Origin: Terrilactibacillus tamarindi
GTDB lineage: Bacteria; Bacillota; Bacilli; Bacillales; Sporolactobacillaceae
Assembly (NCBI RefSeq): GCF_009718825.1
Contig: NZ_WNHB01000013.1
Location: 35,230 to 99,229, forward strand
DNA length: 64,000 nt
Direction of reading: 5' to 3'
Below the pieces are notes generated by a model that worked only from the letters and a program-made list of their open reading frames with translations, made no database searches and had not been told where the DNA came from. The position numbers and the translations under genes were made by a program. Below, piece by piece: positions 63,992 through 64,000 of this stretch. Numbering within the stretch: position 1 is the stretch's first letter; each line of letters begins with the position of its first letter.

Positions 63992-64000
63992 CCAGAAAAA

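Overview
The window is AT-rich DNA from a Gram-positive Firmicute, most likely a member of the Bacillaceae. The signs are strong AGGAGG-type ribosome sites, SigA-type promoters, cre- and TnrA/GlnR-like boxes, ykkC-class riboswitches, an OpuC-type osmoprotectant system and lipoprotein-anchored solute-binding proteins. It is an accessory-rich segment: intact catabolic operons alternate with decayed insertion sequences, broken genes and a dispersed REP-like repeat.

Layout. 0-5.3 kb: edge-truncated membrane protein, remnants of an ISLre2-type transposase and of an oxidoreductase, a DUF1643 protein, a SEC-C/TPR protein and a pRiA4b ORF-3-like gene broken by one stop codon. 5.4-8.7 kb: sucrose unit (GH32 hydrolase plus CscB/LacY-type permease) with a readable promoter, cre and LacI-type operator, next to a decayed LacI-family gene. 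9.5-10.8 kb: small sigma factor and an XRE regulator with operator-like dyads. 11-18.5 kb: amide/urea-type ABC transporter (five genes), a double-nitrilase protein whose second domain lacks its catalytic Cys, and a formamidase. 19-24.7 kb: PucR regulator, NCS1 permease, DUF917 protein and HyuA-like protein. 25.9-32.9 kb: a degenerate NtrC-type regulator, then an apparent operon of ureohydrolase, SDR, APC permease, NodB-type deacetylase and epimerase-type SDR. 33.9-35.7 kb: MFS pump and TetR with two matching operators. 36.5-41.5 kb: YheO-type regulator, a second ureohydrolase with an altered metal motif, a polar amino acid ABC transporter and an ATC-hydrolase-like protein. 41.9-42.8 kb: YifB and RAYT pseudogenes.

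42.9-53.7 kb is a guanidine-assimilation locus: two paralogous leaders, each with a TnrA/GlnR-like palindrome, a promoter and a guanidine-I (ykkC) riboswitch ending in a terminator. The first leads to an APC permease but carries a group IIC-type intron just after its terminator. The second leads to two DUF1989 proteins (carboxyguanidine deiminase subunits), a biotin-dependent guanidine/urea carboxylase and allophanate hydrolase, which together would turn guanidine into ammonia and CO2.

53.9-64 kb: an AbrB-type antitoxin with a frameshifted RelE-like toxin, a frameshifted unknown gene, the tetR-opuCABCD operon flanked by two copies of a 42-nt hairpin, and a possible defence locus: HipA-like kinase, HipA_N-like/HIRAN protein, DUF4062 protein, a coupled 59-aa protein and a run of hairpins that reaches the window edge.

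The unifying theme of 11-54 kb is scavenging of nitrogen from C-N compounds (amides, hydantoin/pyrimidine-like rings, guanidino compounds, guanidine). The best candidates for something undescribed are the ureohydrolase clusters, the split HipA/HIRAN/DUF4062 locus with its terminal hairpin element, and the dual TnrA-plus-riboswitch control of the guanidine genes. Identifications rest on reading motifs; no database search was run.
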